Part shown: positions 1 through 11,488 of the stretch, one piece after another | How positions within the stretch are numbered: position 1 is the stretch's first letter | Layout: each line of letters begins with the position of its first letter | Assembly: GCF_000715075.1 (NCBI RefSeq) | Contig: NC_134087.1 | Coordinates: 158,149,436 to 158,213,435 of the forward strand | Direction: 5' to 3' | From: Nicotiana tabacum | Lineage: Eukaryota > Streptophyta > Magnoliopsida > Solanales > Solanaceae | DNA: 64,000 nucleotides | Notes under the pieces: model-generated | What the model saw: the letters and a program-made list of their open reading frames with translations, nothing else | Database searches by the model: none | What the model was told of the DNA's origin: nothing | Program-made: the position numbers and the translations under genes

Positions 1-440
1 CCAGATGAATGGAATACATCAAACTGTGTGCCTCCTCTAGTATCCTCTCCCTCAGACAATCAACATTAGGAACACATAGGTTACCCTGGAGTCGCAAAAC
101 ACCATCCTCGCCAATAGAAACCTCCTTGGAACCTCCCTGTAGCATTGTCTCTCTGAGAACCGCCAAATGTAGATCATCGAACTTCCGGGCCTTGATCTGC
201 CCAAATAATGAAGACTGAGCAACAACACATGCAAGAACTCAACTGGGCTCTGAAATATCCAACCTCACAAGTTTGTTAGACAAGGACTGAATGTCCAAAG
301 CTAGTGGCCTCTCCTCTGCTGGAATGAATTCCAAGCTACCTATATTCTCTGCTTTCCTGCTTAAGGCATCCTCGACTATATTTTCCTTGCCCAGATGATA
401 AAGAATGGTGATGTCATAATCCTTCAGTAACTCAAGCCAT
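1..440 (-). pseudogene. Element F pol: connection region between RNase H and integrase
   Basis: The minus-strand translation continues from RNase H through the typical [16 protein letters not shown] segment and the DALSRK-like tether of Ty3/gypsy pol, then a region leading to the integrase zinc finger. In-frame stops are present. No catalytic residues fall in this segment. The element continues outside the window. Confidence 0.6.
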
Positions 441-790
441 CTATGCTACCTCAAATTAAGATCCCTCTGTTTGAACAAATGATGTAAGTTGCGATGATCA
501 ATATAAACCTCACATGACACTCCATACAGATAATGCCTACATATCTTAAGAGCATAAATAATTGTGGCCAACTCTAAGTCATGAACGGGATAATTCTTCT
601 CATGAATCTTCAACTGATGTGAAGCATATGTAATAACTCGCCCCTCCTGCACCAATACACATCCCAATCCAACACGTGAAGCATCGCAATATAGCGTATA
701 CATCCCTGAACCGGAAGGCAATACAAGAACTAGTGTTGCAGTCAAAGCGGTCTTGACCTTCTCAAAGCTCGCCTAACAATCATCAAACCA
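440..790 (-). pseudogene. Element F RNase H domain
   Basis: An open stretch of 99 codons (446-745) carries the plant Ty3/gypsy RNase H. The first acidic residue is in YCDAS, the glutamate in HDLEL, and a later aspartate in YIDHRNL. The domain is the usual length for this clade and ends at a stop after FKQRDLNLR, where functional copies continue. A stop also separates it from the RT thumb, so no single pol protein can be made. Confidence 0.8.
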
Positions 791-869
791 AAGGAAAGGA
801 GCACCCTTCTAGGTCAATCTAGTCAGAGGTGATGCAATAGATGAAAAATCATGCACGAATCACCTGTAA

Positions 870-1760
870 TAACCTGCTAACCCCAGGAAACTCCTGATCT
901 CAGTCACTAAAGTAGGACGTGGCCAACTCTAGACTGCCTCAATCTTCTTGGGATCTACCTTAATACCCTCTCCTGACACCACATGCCCCAAGAATGCCAC
1001 TGACTCTAGCCAAAACTCACACTTGGAGAACTTAGCATATAGCTTCTGCTCTCGCAAGGTCTGAAGCACTACTCTCAAATGTTGCTCGTGCTCCCCTAGG
1101 CTAAGTGAGTATATAAAGATGTCGTCAATGAAGACGATGAAAAAGGAAACAATATAAGGTCTGAACACCCTGTTTATCAAGTCCATACATGATGCTGGGG
1201 CATTAGTCAAGCCAAAGGACAATACCAAAAACTCATAATGACCATATCTAGTCCAGAATGCAGTCTTCGGAACATCCGAGTCATGAATCTTCAACTAATC
1301 GTAACCTAACCTCAAGTCGATCTTAGAGAACACCCTAGCACCCTGTAACTGGTCAAACAAATCATCGATATGAGGCAACAGATACTTGATCTTGATGGTG
1401 ACTTTGTTCATCTGGCGGTAATCAATGCACATCTGCATAGTCCCATCCTTCTTCTTCACAAATAACACTGGTGCACCCCAAGGTGATACAATGGGTCTAA
1501 CAAACCCCTTTTCTAACAACTTCTCAAGCTGCTCCTTCAACTCTTTCGAAGCCATACGGTACAGTGGGATAGATATAGGCTGGGTGCCTAGAGCCAAATC
1601 AATACAAAAATCAATATCACAATCCGGTGGCATGCCAGGAAGATCAGAAGGAAACACATCGGTGAACTCCCGGACTACTGGAACTGAATCAATCGTCGGA
1701 GACTTTGCTGTAATGTCCTGAACATAAGCCAGATAAGCCAAACACCCCTTCTCTACCATA
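870..1760 (-). pseudogene. Element F reverse transcriptase
   Basis: Two open segments, 1295-1760 and 929-1294, carry the RT. The first has the [11 protein letters not shown] and [11 protein letters not shown] motifs and the [11 protein letters not shown] segment. The second has the [10 protein letters not shown] palm motif, FGLTNAPA, and the catalytic FIDD box. They are separated by a nonsense codon just after KIDLRLGYD, where related elements have a YHQ-type motif. This enzyme copies element RNA into DNA in virus-like particles; this copy cannot make it intact. Confidence 0.85.
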
Positions 1761-2215
1761 TGTCGAGCCTTTAGGAAATAGATAACCCGACTAGATGTAT
1801 CAACTATGGAACCCTTCCACTCCAACCTTGGCAACCCTAGCATTGCTAATGTAACAGTCTTGGCATGGCAATCTAGGACGGCGTGGTATGGAGATAACCA
1901 ACCCATGCCCAGGATGATCTCAAAGTCGATCATATCAAGCAATAGAAGATCTGCTCTAGTCTCGAAACCATAGAATGTGACCATACAGGACCGGTAGATC
2001 CGATCCACAACCACAGAATCGCCCACAAGAGTGGACACATGAACATGAGTGCCCAAAAGCTCAGGAGGAATAACCAGGAAATGAGCAAACAGAGATGATA
2101 CATATGAATAGATAGATTCTAGATAAAATAATACCGAACTATCTCTACCGCAAACAAAAATAATACCGGTGATGACGGCATCTAAGGCCAATACATCTGG
2201 CCTAGACGGAAGGGC
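1761..2215 (-). pseudogene. Element F aspartic protease
   Basis: The N-terminal half of the open segment 1295-2191 is the retropepsin-like protease upstream of RT. In element B the active site reads VLFDPGSTYS. Here the matching segment reads [10 protein letters not shown], so the catalytic aspartate and glycine are gone. Downstream, [18 protein letters not shown] matches the conserved C-terminal protease motif (ILGMDWL type). The substitution alone would inactivate the enzyme. Confidence 0.75.
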
Positions 2216-2269
2216 ATAAAATCTGGCTGAAGCGCTAGCTGGCTAGCCTCCACCTGACAGAGCAGCAGC

Positions 2270-2470
2270 TGGCTGACCTCTACCTGTCTAACCTCCACCT
2301 CTAGGACGGCCTCTACCAGTCTGCCCCCCACCTCTAGACGGCTGGGCAACCATTGCTGAAATCATAGGCTGCTGACCCTGTTGTATTGCCTTGCCCCGAA
2401 GCCTGGGGTAGTATCTCCTCATATGACCAAGGTCTCTACACTCAAAACAACCCTGCGATGCGGCGATCTC
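2270..2470 (-). pseudogene. Element F gag remnant (zinc knuckle)
   Basis: The minus-strand translation GCFECRDLGHMRRYYPRLRG is a CCHC nucleocapsid knuckle in which the last cysteine is replaced by tyrosine. An Arg/Gly-rich tail follows toward protease. Upstream gag sequence is absent: within a few bases the sequence becomes LTR (CTACTTCTTCGAG read on the minus strand), so this is a deletion junction. Confidence 0.7.
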
Positions 2471-4463
2471 GAAGAAGTAGAGACAATAGGTTGACTTGAT
2501 ACTTACTAGGATCAAATAATATAATAAAGTGTTATGCTAAGCATGAAAGTCACAAGTAAATAACAGTTTGTAGCAAGAAGTAAAAAGTCATGTCCTTATT
2601 AATATCACAGTTAGCCATTTACATTGCAAAACATTTAACAAAGCAAGTCATGAATAAGATTTCACATAGATATCATGCGCACATTATGCCAAGGTCGACG
2701 GTCTGATCCAATAGAAAAGAAAACGGTGCATTGCCAGAGGGTCGAATGGCGCGAACCATAGATGCATCTATTTCTACCGAGGCGATCATCCCAATCCACA
2801 AATACCAATTATCATCAAGAAAATACATGAAGGTGCATTTATATTCAAATAAATTCATACAAGTTTTCAACAAGTACATACGTTTACTTATGTTCATTTC
2901 CAATTCCTTAACATATCCTAAGCGATCACATTAGCAAGAAAGTATATAATTATTTGCAAATATGGCATGATACAGGTCCTAAACTACCCGGACAATTAAC
3001 ATAATAGTATCTACGCACGGACTCTCATCACCTAGTGCATACGTAGCCCCTGCATTTAGTGGCAAATGATTCAATTATTATACCTATGGGGATAATTCCC
3101 TCTTACAAGGTTAGAAAGGAGACTTACCTTGCTCCAAAGTGTACTTCCAATACCAAGAACGAGCCAAACTCTCAATTTCGAGCCAAACGATCCGAAACTA
3201 GTTAAACAAGGTAGGAACTAGTCAATACAAGCTCACAAGATCGCATTCTAACTATCAAGGTAATTTCCCAACCTTAAACACAAGTTTCCTAAAATCCGAC
3301 TCCGGGCCCACGTGCCCGGATTCCCAAATTTTTCGAAGAAAGTTGTTCTTTATAACCTAAGGATCAATAATGTATGATTTCTTCTTCATTCCATAACAAA
3401 TTTCGTGGTTAAATCTAACTTTTATCAAAACCCTAAGTTTTCACTCAAATCCCATGATTTTCACTAATTTTAGTGTGTTAATCTACCCAAAACCCAAGTA
3501 TTAAACTTACCTTAAGTAGAAATAATTTACCTCACAATGCTAGGTTGAAATCCTCTCCTTGAAAGCTCCCAAATCGCCCAAGTGTAGAAGTGAAATGAAA
3601 TAAATGGCCTAAGTCCCATTTTTTTAAAAGTTGTGTCCAGGCCTCTAATGTCGCATTTGCGACATCAGGCTCGCAAATGCGAAGTCGCAATTGCGACGAA
3701 ATGTTCGCAATTGCGAACTGGGCCTTCCTCTACCTTGATCGCAATTGCGATAGATGGGTCGTAAAAGCGGACCCTGCTGGGTTCGCAAATGCTATGCTTA
3801 CCTTGCAATTGCGATCAATATCTCGCAATTGCGAAATCTGCAGCAGCAACAAAAACACCAGAAATCTGGTGTGCTTTTCTACTCCCAACCTATGCCCGAA
3901 ACTCACCCGAGCCCTCAAGGCTCTACTCCAAACACTCACACAAGTCCAACAACATTGTACAAACTTGCTCGAGCGATAAAATCGCCGAAATAACACCTAA
4001 AACCACGGATTCAACACCAAAATGCATGAAATCCTTAAGAACATTCAAATTCCTATCTTTACTACCGGACGTCTGAATCACGTCAAATCAGTCTCGTTTC
4101 TCACCAAATTTCATAGACAAGACTAAAACATTATATTGGACCTGTACCGGGCTCCAAAACCAACATACGAGCCCGATACCAACATGATCAAGTATTATTC
4201 ATTTTCATTAAATCCTTAGAATTTCAATTTAACAATTTCTAACAAAAATTCACTACTCAGGCTAGGGACCTCAGAATTCAACTTCGGGCATACGCTCAGG
4301 TCACATATTTTCATACGGACCTTTCGGGACCATCAAAACACAAATCCGGGTCCATTTGCTAAAAATGTTGACCAAAGTCAAACTTAGCTTTTTAAGAAAA
4401 TCTTAAGGAATCAAGTGAGCCTATTTCAACCCAAACTCTTCCAAATCCCGAACCAGTCATTAC
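2471..4463 (-). repeat. Element F LTR, truncated at both ends
   Basis: Antisense matches to the element B LTR include the TGCTTAGCATAACAC segment (2530-2545), the CGTACGTA-type tract near 3010-3050, the palindrome array at 3651-3834, and the TTTGACTTTGGTCAACA segment near 4365-4390. About 2.0 kb of an expected 2.7-2.8 kb is present. The end nearest gag is lost in the LTR/gag deletion, and the far end is replaced by element A pol. No coding content. Confidence 0.75.
3651..3834. repeat. Array of short palindromes TCGCAATTGCGA in the F LTR
   Basis: About nine 12-bp units of the form TCGCA(A/T)(A/T)TGCGA occur in 184 bp, separated by 2-20 bp of unrelated sequence. Several are perfect palindromes (TCGCAATTGCGA, TCGCAAATGCGA); others are decayed (TCGTAAAAGCGG). 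The same LTR position in element B holds a GC-richer version (see 10535-10755 and 18688-18909). Confidence 0.85.
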
Positions 4464-5129
4464 AGGGTGCACCGGTACTGCTTGTGAGAAAGAAAGACGG
4501 CTTGCTGAGGATGTGTATCGATTATAGGCAACTGAACAAGGTAACTATTAAGACGATTTGTTTGATCAATTGCAGGGAGCTAGATGTTTTTCAAAGATAG
4601 ATTTGAGGTCGGGGTACCACCAGGTTAGGGTTCGGGAGAGAGATATCCCCAAGACAGCTTTCAAGACCCGATATGGCCACTTCGAGTTTCTTGTCATGCC
4701 CTTCGGGTTGACGAATGCACCTGTCATATTTATGGACTTGATAAACAGCCTATTCCTGCATATTTAGATCTGTTCATGATAGTCTTTATTGATGATATTT
4801 TGGTTTATTCACGTTCAGAGGATGAGCATGCGGACCACCTGCGAGCGGTGCTCCAAACCCTCCGTGATAGTAAATTATATGCTAAGTTTTCTAAATATGA
4901 GTTCTGGTTGAAGTCTGTAGCATTCTTGAGGCATGTTGTATCTAATGGAGGTATAAAGGTAGACACTCAAAAGATTGAGGCTATGAAATCCTGGCCTAAA
5001 CCTACCACTCCAACAGAGGTTCGTAGCTTTCTAGGCTTAGTAGGGTACTACTGGAGGTTCATAGAGGGTTTTTCTTCTCTTTTGGCACCACTAACAAAGT
5101 TGACGCAAAAAGTAACTAAGTTTCAGTAG
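4464..5129 (+). pseudogene. Element A reverse transcriptase
   Basis: Translation starts within the fingers ([12 protein letters not shown]) and continues to [15 protein letters not shown] deletion/frameshift near 4555-4575 follows, then [20 protein letters not shown] with [35 protein letters not shown], a stop near 4767, and the catalytic FIDDILVYS box at about 4785-4810. The RT thumb and [12 protein letters not shown] motif follow up to a stop at 5129. At least two frame breaks make it non-functional. Confidence 0.88.
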
Positions 5130-5792
5130 ACGGAGGCTTGCAAACGGAGTTTCCAGAAGCTTAAAAATAGGTGGACTTCAGCACCAGTTCTAGCACTTCT
5201 AGAGGGTCCAGATGGTTATGCTATGTATTGTGATGCCTTAGGTGTCGGGTTAGGGTGTGTCCTGATGCAATATGGAAAGGTAATTGCATATGCTCCAAGG
5301 CAGTTAAGGAAGCATGAGCGGAATTATCCGACCCACGACCTCGAATTAGCTGCAGTTGTCCATGCACTTAAGATATGGCGGCATTATTTATATGGTGTTC
5401 ATGTTGATGTATTCACATATCATAAAATCTTGCAATACATCTTCAAGCAAAAAGAGTTGAATTTTCAATAGAGGCGATGGCTTGAGTTATTGAAAGATTA
5501 TGGCGTTAACATTCTTTACCATCTAGAGAAAGCTAATATTGTAGCAAACGCCTTAAGTCGCCGATCTATGGGTAGCTTAGCACATGTAGAGGCCAAAAAA
5601 ATACAATTAACTAGAGAGATTCATCAATTGGCTTGTCTAGGGGTTCAGTTAGTAGACTCTAGTAATGGTGGAGTTGTACTCCAAAATACTGCAAAATCAT
5701 CTCTCATAGCTGAAGTAAAGGAGAAGCAGTACGAGGATGTAGAGTTAGTCGAGTTAGAGAGTGAGTTCCGCAATAGAAGAAGTCGTTGTTAG
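5130..5792 (+). pseudogene. Element A RNase H and connection region
   Basis: After the stop at 5129 the frame continues with the RNase [12 protein letters not shown] (first Asp), [13 protein letters not shown] (Glu), and FTYHKI where an Asp-His pair is normal, so one catalytic Asp is apparently lost. A stop after FKQKELNFQ is followed by the tether segment LEKANIVANALSRR (5490-5792). It degrades RNA in RNA:DNA hybrids in intact relatives. Confidence 0.8.
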
Positions 5793-5809
5793 AACTCAAC
5801 GGAGATGGG

Positions 5810-6640
5810 GTTCTCAGGTATAGGGGTCATTTGTATGTTCCAGATGTAGTGGGGCACGAGACAGGATTATATCAGAGGCACATTTTTCGTGGTACTCCAT
5901 TCACCCTGGGTCGACAAAGATGTATCATGACATTAAGGATGTGTATTGGTGGAACAATATGAAGAAGAACATTATTAAGTATGTCACTCAATGCCTTAGT
6001 TGCCAGCAGGTGAAGATAGAGCACCAGAAGCCCGGAGGGCTAGTGCAGACTATAGAGATCCCGACATGGAAATGGGAGGAGATAAACATGGACTTTATCA
6101 CAGGTTTACCTCATTCTCATCGTAAGTTCAATTCCATATGGTTGATAATTGATAGGCTCACGAAATCAGCTCATTTCCTACCGGTCAGATCTACATATAC
6201 AACAAAAGATTATGCAACGTTATATATTAAAGAGATAGTGCGACTACACGGAGTACCAGTATCTATTATATCTGACCGTGGGGCCCAGTTTACAGCACAT
6301 TTTTGGAGGTCATTTCAGAGAGGTCTAGGAACTCAGGTGAATCTCATCACAGCTTTTCATCCACAAACTGATGGACAAGCTGAGCGCACAATTCAAATGC
6401 TCTAGGATATGTTACGAGCATCTGTACTAGATTTTAAAAGAAGTTGGGATGAACATATACCTCTTATCGAGCTTGCATATAATAACAGTTACCACTCCAG
6501 TATCTAGATGGCTCTGTTTGAGGCTTTGTATGGGTGTAAGTGCAGATCTCCTATAGGGTGGTTTGATGTTGGAGAATCTAGATTACATGGGCCAGACCTG
6601 GTTTAGCAGGCCATAGAAAAAGTAAAGCTCATTCGAGAGT
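5810..6640 (+). pseudogene. Element A integrase (zinc finger and DDE core)
   Basis: An open stretch of 161 codons (5920-6405) shows the second half of the HHCC finger (CLSCQQVK) and the RNase-H-fold core: the first Asp in MDFITGLP, the second in ISDRGAQF, and the Glu in GQAERTIQ. These are the expected DDE triad. A TAG follows TIQML and more stops occur to about 6640. The catalytic triad survives although the gene does not. Confidence 0.88.
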
Positions 6641-6645
6641 GACTG

Positions 6646-7130
6646 TTGACAGCTCAGAGTCGTCAGAAGTCATATTCTGACGTGCGGCGACGAGATTTAG
6701 AGTTCGGGGTTAATGACTGGGTATTCGTAAAGGTATCACCTATGAAGGGTGTGATGAGGTTTGGCAAGAAAGGTAAACTTAGCCCACGGTATATTGGGCC
6801 TTATAGGATCATTCGGAGAGTGGGCCAAGTAGCATATGAGTTAGAATTACCCTTAGAATTGGAGTCTGTCCATCCGGTTCTTCAGGTATCAATGCTACGG
6901 AAGTGCATTGGCGATCCTACCTGAGTGGTGCCCATAGATGATGTACAGATTATGGAGAACTTGTCATATGAGGAAATCTTGGTTTCCATCCTAGACTGAC
7001 AAATCTGCAAGCTACGGAATAAGAAAATAGCCTCCATGAAGGTTTTATGAAGGAGAAAGAATGTGGAAGAGATGATGTGGGAAGCAGAGGAAGAAATGAA
7101 GTCTAAATACCCCCATCTATTTCAAACTGA
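6646..7130 (+). pseudogene. Element A integrase C-terminus: GPY/F module and chromodomain
   Basis: SPRYIGPYRIIRRVG is the GPY/F module, followed by VHPVLQVSMLRK. After a stop at 6922 the reading continues through LSYEEILVSILD to a chromodomain-like end (EEMMWEAEEEMKSKYPHLF) near 7060-7125. That tail marks the chromovirus branch, in which the chromodomain is thought to steer integration toward particular chromatin. Several stops interrupt it. Confidence 0.8.
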
Positions 7131-7390
7131 AGATATGGCTCAAGGTGGGATACCTCAGTACAGCTCTATTCAGACCAGTAGGCCATCAGGTAAGCTTTCA
7201 TTTGACTCTCAGAATTTATAATGGACAGTTGTGTGAAGCAAAATGTTGCTATTTATAGACAGTGGCCATATGTGGCATGTATAGTATTTTTATGGCTACG
7301 TACAAGTTGGTTTTAGTCTAGTGTACGTAAGAGACTCTGGCAAAAAATTTCCCAAAGTATTTAAGAGTAGACATTTGAGGACGAATGTTT

Positions 7391-7404
7391 CTAAGGGGGA
7401 AGGA
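7391..7404 (+). other. Element A polypurine tract
   Basis: A purine-rich stretch (AAGGGGGAAGGA core) directly precedes the LTR, the expected primer site for plus-strand DNA synthesis. It follows the AGGACGAATGTTTCTAAG context seen in related elements. Confidence 0.7.
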
Positions 7405-7903
7405 TCTTACATCTCGCATTATTCGTATGTTAAAGTTTTGTCTTCAGTTAATTGACATAAACTCGGGGATGAGATTATCTTGAGGTTAGCATATTTATGC
7501 TATTTATTCCAAGAAATAAGTAAGTTCCATGAAGGAAAGGGTGCACGAATTAAAGAAAATGAGTTTTGTTGAAGGTTGTCTAATTTGGATAAAATACGGT
7601 CCAAGCTCTAATACCCGATACTTATGGACTAGTACCGTACAAAGTACCATATGACCACGATAGTATGATGTATAAGGTGTGTTAAAAATAAGTAGAATTT
7701 TAAATAATTTGAGACAATTCTTAATTTTGCGGATAATTGGTTAATTACCGAGTAACAGGGCATTACCTAATTACCTAATAAGTGGATAAAGATTAAATTT
7801 TCCACCCCCACTCCCAACCCCGCCCCCATGTGGAAGCAAGCCACTACCCAAAACAAATGACTCATTAGTCATGTTGGGTAGGTGGCAATAAATTAAAAGA
7901 AAC

Positions 7904-8197
7904 CTTCAACATTTGATAGAATGAAACAAATCTCTTAAAGAGTTCTTTTAAACATTAGGAGGCTACATATCCTTGAAGAATTAAAAGATGCTTATCTTTA
8001 ACATTTTGAGAGAATAAGAAAAGGCTCTACATGAGACCTTCTGAAGCTAACTTCAACATTGGACAGAATGAAACAAATCTCTTAAAGAGTTCTTTTAAAC
8101 ATTAGGAGGCTAAATATCTTTGAAGAATTAAAAGATGCTTATCTTCAACATTTTGAAAGAATAAGAAAAGGCTCTACATGAGACCATCTGAAGCTAA
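7904..8197 (+). repeat. 147-bp tandem duplication in the A LTR
   Basis: Two consecutive copies (7904-8050 and 8051-8197) begin CTTCAACATT and contain GAAACAAATCTCTTAAAG. They differ at a handful of positions, so the duplication is not recent. No coding potential. Confidence 0.85.
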
Positions 8198-8558
8198 TAT
8201 TAAAGGTACCTGAAGCCAACGTTGAAGGCCATCTGAAGCTAAGGTTCTTTAATAATTCAAACAGAGGTTTCGTAGTATCGTAAGCAACGTGAGGTTTTAA
8301 AATTGTAAAGGAGTACGGTGTAAACCTTATCAAGAATATCACACAGATTTTCCTCTTCTCCAGTTATGTTAAGGCTAAGACCTTTCTTCATTTTGGAATG
8401 ATCTCGTAATTACACGAGTTTGATAACAAGGCATAAAGAAAAATTCATATCCCGGAATTTACGTATATTTTCCTAGTCTTGTAAGTTACAATATTCTCCT
8501 TATCGGGACTTCATATTCAATTGAGCATTTCTTTTTTCCAATCAAGAGTGCAAAACGT

Positions 8559-8570
8559 CTATATATACAG
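8559..8570 (+). promoter_or_regulatory. Putative TATA box of the A LTR
   Basis: CTATATATACAG is the best TATA-like match in the LTR and lies in its middle, where U3 promoters of plant gypsy elements commonly sit. No transcription data. Confidence 0.4.
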
Positions 8571-9791
8571 TATTATAATATTTTCATTACCATCGAGCTA
8601 TAATCGATAGGCAAGACCCTATTGGGCAACCTATGGTCAGATGGTAAGTTATATACTAAACCTACTATGGCCGAGCGCCTATGAGCGAGCCCAGTTGGTC
8701 GAGATAGAAAGCCTAGTATGGCCGAGCACCTATGAGCGAGCCTACTACGGCAGAGCAATTTTATATATATATATGTATATACACACCGAGCCTTATGGAG
8801 ACGGACAGCTATTGTATTTACTATATTGAGAGAGTTGAGTCAGTATCAGTAGAGAAGCATATGTTTAGATTATCAGTTCAGTTTCAGCTTTTTGTATATT
8901 TCCTTACATACTCGGTACATTATTTCATACTGACATCCCTTTTTGGGGTGCTGCATTTCATGCGTGCAGGTTCAGGTAGATAGACGGGTAGACCTCCTCA
9001 GTAGGTGTTGCCCAAGTTCAGCTTTATCGGTAAGCTCCCTGTCCTTCAGATTTGCCGGGTCTAGAAGTTTTGTGTACATCTTATTTATATATGTAGATAG
9101 GTTATGGGTAGTTCGGGGCCCTGTTTCGATCACAGTACATCCATCAGTAGAAGCTTGTAGACATATCCTGTCAGTTAGTGCAGTATGTTGGGCTTGTAGG
9201 CCCTGTACGTATATTGTGTTGGCCTGTCAGTTATAGTAGTTATGATATCCTTACCGGCCTAGCTTTATGTTGACATTTAGTCAGCATTAGTTTCTATTTA
9301 ATTTTATATTTTGCTTTACAAATTGTCTTGCAATGTGGCCCCTGGCCAAAGTATGATATTATATGTCCAAAATTCCTGAGTCGCAAGTTGGTACGTAAGG
9401 ATAGATGAGGCACCGGGTGCCGGTCTCGCCTCCAGACTTGGGGCCTAATAGGATCTTATGTGTTCATATCTGAATATTATGTCTCATTTAATGATGGACT
9501 AAATTAAAAACATATAAACTTGCATTGATGGAATAAATCAGAAATGCATAAACTTGCATTTATTAAATAGTTTATGGTCCTCAAATTAGACTTAGAGTTA
9601 TTTTTCCAGTATCGCATCGTTGGAAAGACGAGAACAACTTACGTATTAGTTTGGAAGACCACTAACCACATGACAAGCTTCATCCGTTCCATGGATTCAG
9701 GTATGTTTATTTTTATAGTCAATAATTTGACATGATAGGTCTTAGGTAAAAGATGATGGATTTCATCTTAAAGTATTTTAGTTCTAACAAT

Positions 9792-9796
9792 TGGTA
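9792..9796 (+). other. Left target-site duplication of element B (TGGTA)
   Basis: TGGTA directly precedes the B 5' LTR (TGTAACGACC) and recurs right after the 3' LTR at 20628-20632, which fixes both ends of B. Joined across the insertion, the target reads ATTGGTATCAGAG, a primer-binding site. Confidence 0.92.
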
Positions 9797-10534
9797 TGTA
9801 ACGACCCGACCAGTCGTTTTGCTTTCTAGAACCTCGTTCCCCTAAATAAGTCTTATTTACTTGATTATACTGATTTATGACTTGCGGGGATGGTTAGTTT
9901 GGGATTTGGAAGAGTTTGGATTGAATTCAGAACACTTGGTTCCTTAAGGTTGGCTTAAAAGATCAAGTTTGACTTCGGTCAACATTTTGAGTAAATGACC
10001 TCAAAATCAGGATTTGATGATTCCGATAGATTTGTATGGTGATTTCAGACTTGGGCGTATGTTCAGATCGGATTTTGGATGACCCGGGAGCGTTTTGGCG
10101 CCTAATAGTGAAAGATTGGTTCGGAAGGTTTTGAAAGTTCTTTAAAATATGGTTTGGAGTGGGTTTTGGTGATATCAATGTCCAAACGGAATTCCGAGAC
10201 CAAGAATAGTTTTATAATGTCATTTAAGACTCGCACGCAAAATTTGGTGTCATTTCGAGTAGTATAAGTACATTTCGGTGCATTGGAAGTAAATTGAAGA
10301 ACTTGAAGTTCTTAAGTTTGATTCAATTGATTTTAGGGAGTGATTCTTAGTTTTAATTTTGTTTCGGGCGTTTTGATAGTTCGAGCAATCTTCTTTATGA
10401 TTCCGAACTTGTTGGTACATTCAGGCTGGACTGGGGCCCCGAGCATCAATCGAACGAGCCCTGGACCAAGTTGAAAGTTTGGAGCAAGAGCTGAAGCTCC
10501 AGCTGCTGTCATAATTGCACTTTTGGCTGGTCAG

Positions 10535-10755
10535 CCGCACGTGCGAGCTCATTGGTGCGGGCAACACCTCGTAAATGAGGCCCAAGGAGGGGAGCCCAGG
10601 TTCCGCAGATGCGGCACCTTTTCCACAGAAGCGAGATCGCAGAAGCGGGAGCCCGTCCCCGGAAGCGACCCCAGCTGGACCAGCCAATTCCGTAGAAGCG
10701 GACACATGGTCCGCAGAAGCGGATCCGCAAGTGCGGTCAAGGCACTGCTGGTGCG
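10535..10755. repeat. Palindrome array, GC-rich version, in the B 5' LTR
   Basis: Repeated imperfect palindromes of the form (T/C)CGCAnnnGCGG: CCGCACGTGCGA, CCGCAGATGCGG, TCGCAGAAGCGG, CCGCAGAAGCGG, CCGCAAGTGCGG and weaker relatives. They fall in the most GC/CpG-rich part of the LTR. The long open frames here on both strands are by-products of this composition. Confidence 0.8.
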
Positions 10756-11488
10756 AAAACGATAGAGGCGGTGGACTTCATTTAATACGGGAGTTAGGCA
10801 TTTTCCTCCCACTCTTTACTTATTTGGGCGATTGGGGAGCTCTCAAAGAGGGGAATTCGACTTAGTACTTTGAGGTACGTAATTTCTACATAATGTGAGT
10901 TAAATACATAGTTTATGGGTAGATTATAATACGTAAATTAGTGAAAATCAAGGGTTTAGGTGAAAAGCTAGGGTTTTGATAAAAATGAGATTTAACCACG
11001 AAATTAGTTATGGAATTTAGTAGAAATTATATATTATGTTCCTAAGGCTATGGGTAACAACTTCCTTTAAAAAATTCCGGAATTCGAGCATGTGGGACCG
11101 GGGGTGAATTTTGGTTATCTTGCAATCTAGGTTGGGTAATCACTTAAATGGTGGAATTATGGACTTTTGAGCATAGATTGATTAGTTTATGTAATGTTTG
11201 ACTAATTTTGGGTCATTTGGCGACAAATTTGGAGGTTTGAGCACCTTCTTGAATTGGGAAGTAGGTTTTGAGACGAGGTAAATCTCCTTTGTAATCTTGT
11301 AAGAGGGAATTAACTCCATAGGTGAATTAAATAAATGTTTGTACCTATCTGTGGGGACTACGTATGTGCGTGGTGACGAGAGTCCATACGTAGCTATTAT
11401 TGTGTTATTGTCCGGGTAGTTTAGGACCCGTATCATGCTATATTTGAAATGCTTGTGTCCTTACTTGCTATTATAATCACTTAAGTCA

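Larger units (their letters stand above)
1..4463 (-). mobile_element. Element F: Tekay-type Ty3/gypsy chromovirus, degraded, runs off window start
   Basis: Reading the minus strand from high to low coordinates gives LTR, gag zinc-knuckle remnant, protease, reverse transcriptase, RNase H and connection region. Integrase and the 3' LTR would lie beyond base 1. The pol sequence closely resembles that of element B, and the LTR part matches the B LTR in antisense. The frame is broken by several stops. Most of gag, the PBS and the LTR 3' end are missing because LTR sequence joins gag directly near 2465-2475. At its high end the LTR is truncated where it meets element A pol near 4463. Confidence 0.85.
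4464..9789 (+). mobile_element. Element A: chromovirus (Tekay/Del type), 5'-truncated, pol plus LTR
   Basis: The element begins abruptly inside RT at the junction with the F LTR and runs RT, RNase H, integrase, chromodomain, purine tract, LTR. Gag, protease and the upstream LTR are absent. Frameshifts and stops break pol. The LTR ends in ...TTCTAACA and is followed by a sequence that, once element B is removed, reads ATTGGTATCAGAGTC, a typical Met-tRNA PBS. The LTR therefore has internal-type sequence on both sides (see findings). Confidence 0.8.
7405..9789 (+). repeat. Element A LTR (about 2.4 kb)
   Basis: The LTR runs from TCTTACATCTCG (expected TG start, apparently mutated) after the PPT to ...TTCTAACA before a PBS-like sequence. 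It holds an internal 147-bp direct duplication, a TATATATA box at 8560-8567, short repeats of GCCTATGAGCGAGCC (8670-8745), and a CTGCA/TGCAG hairpin (8951-8969). No second copy lies in the window, so its exact ends are inferred from context. Confidence 0.7.

Noticed and set aside
10421..10865. Long overlapping frames in the B LTR palindrome region
   Set aside because: Explained by high GC content and few stops; frames are not the same in the 3' LTR.
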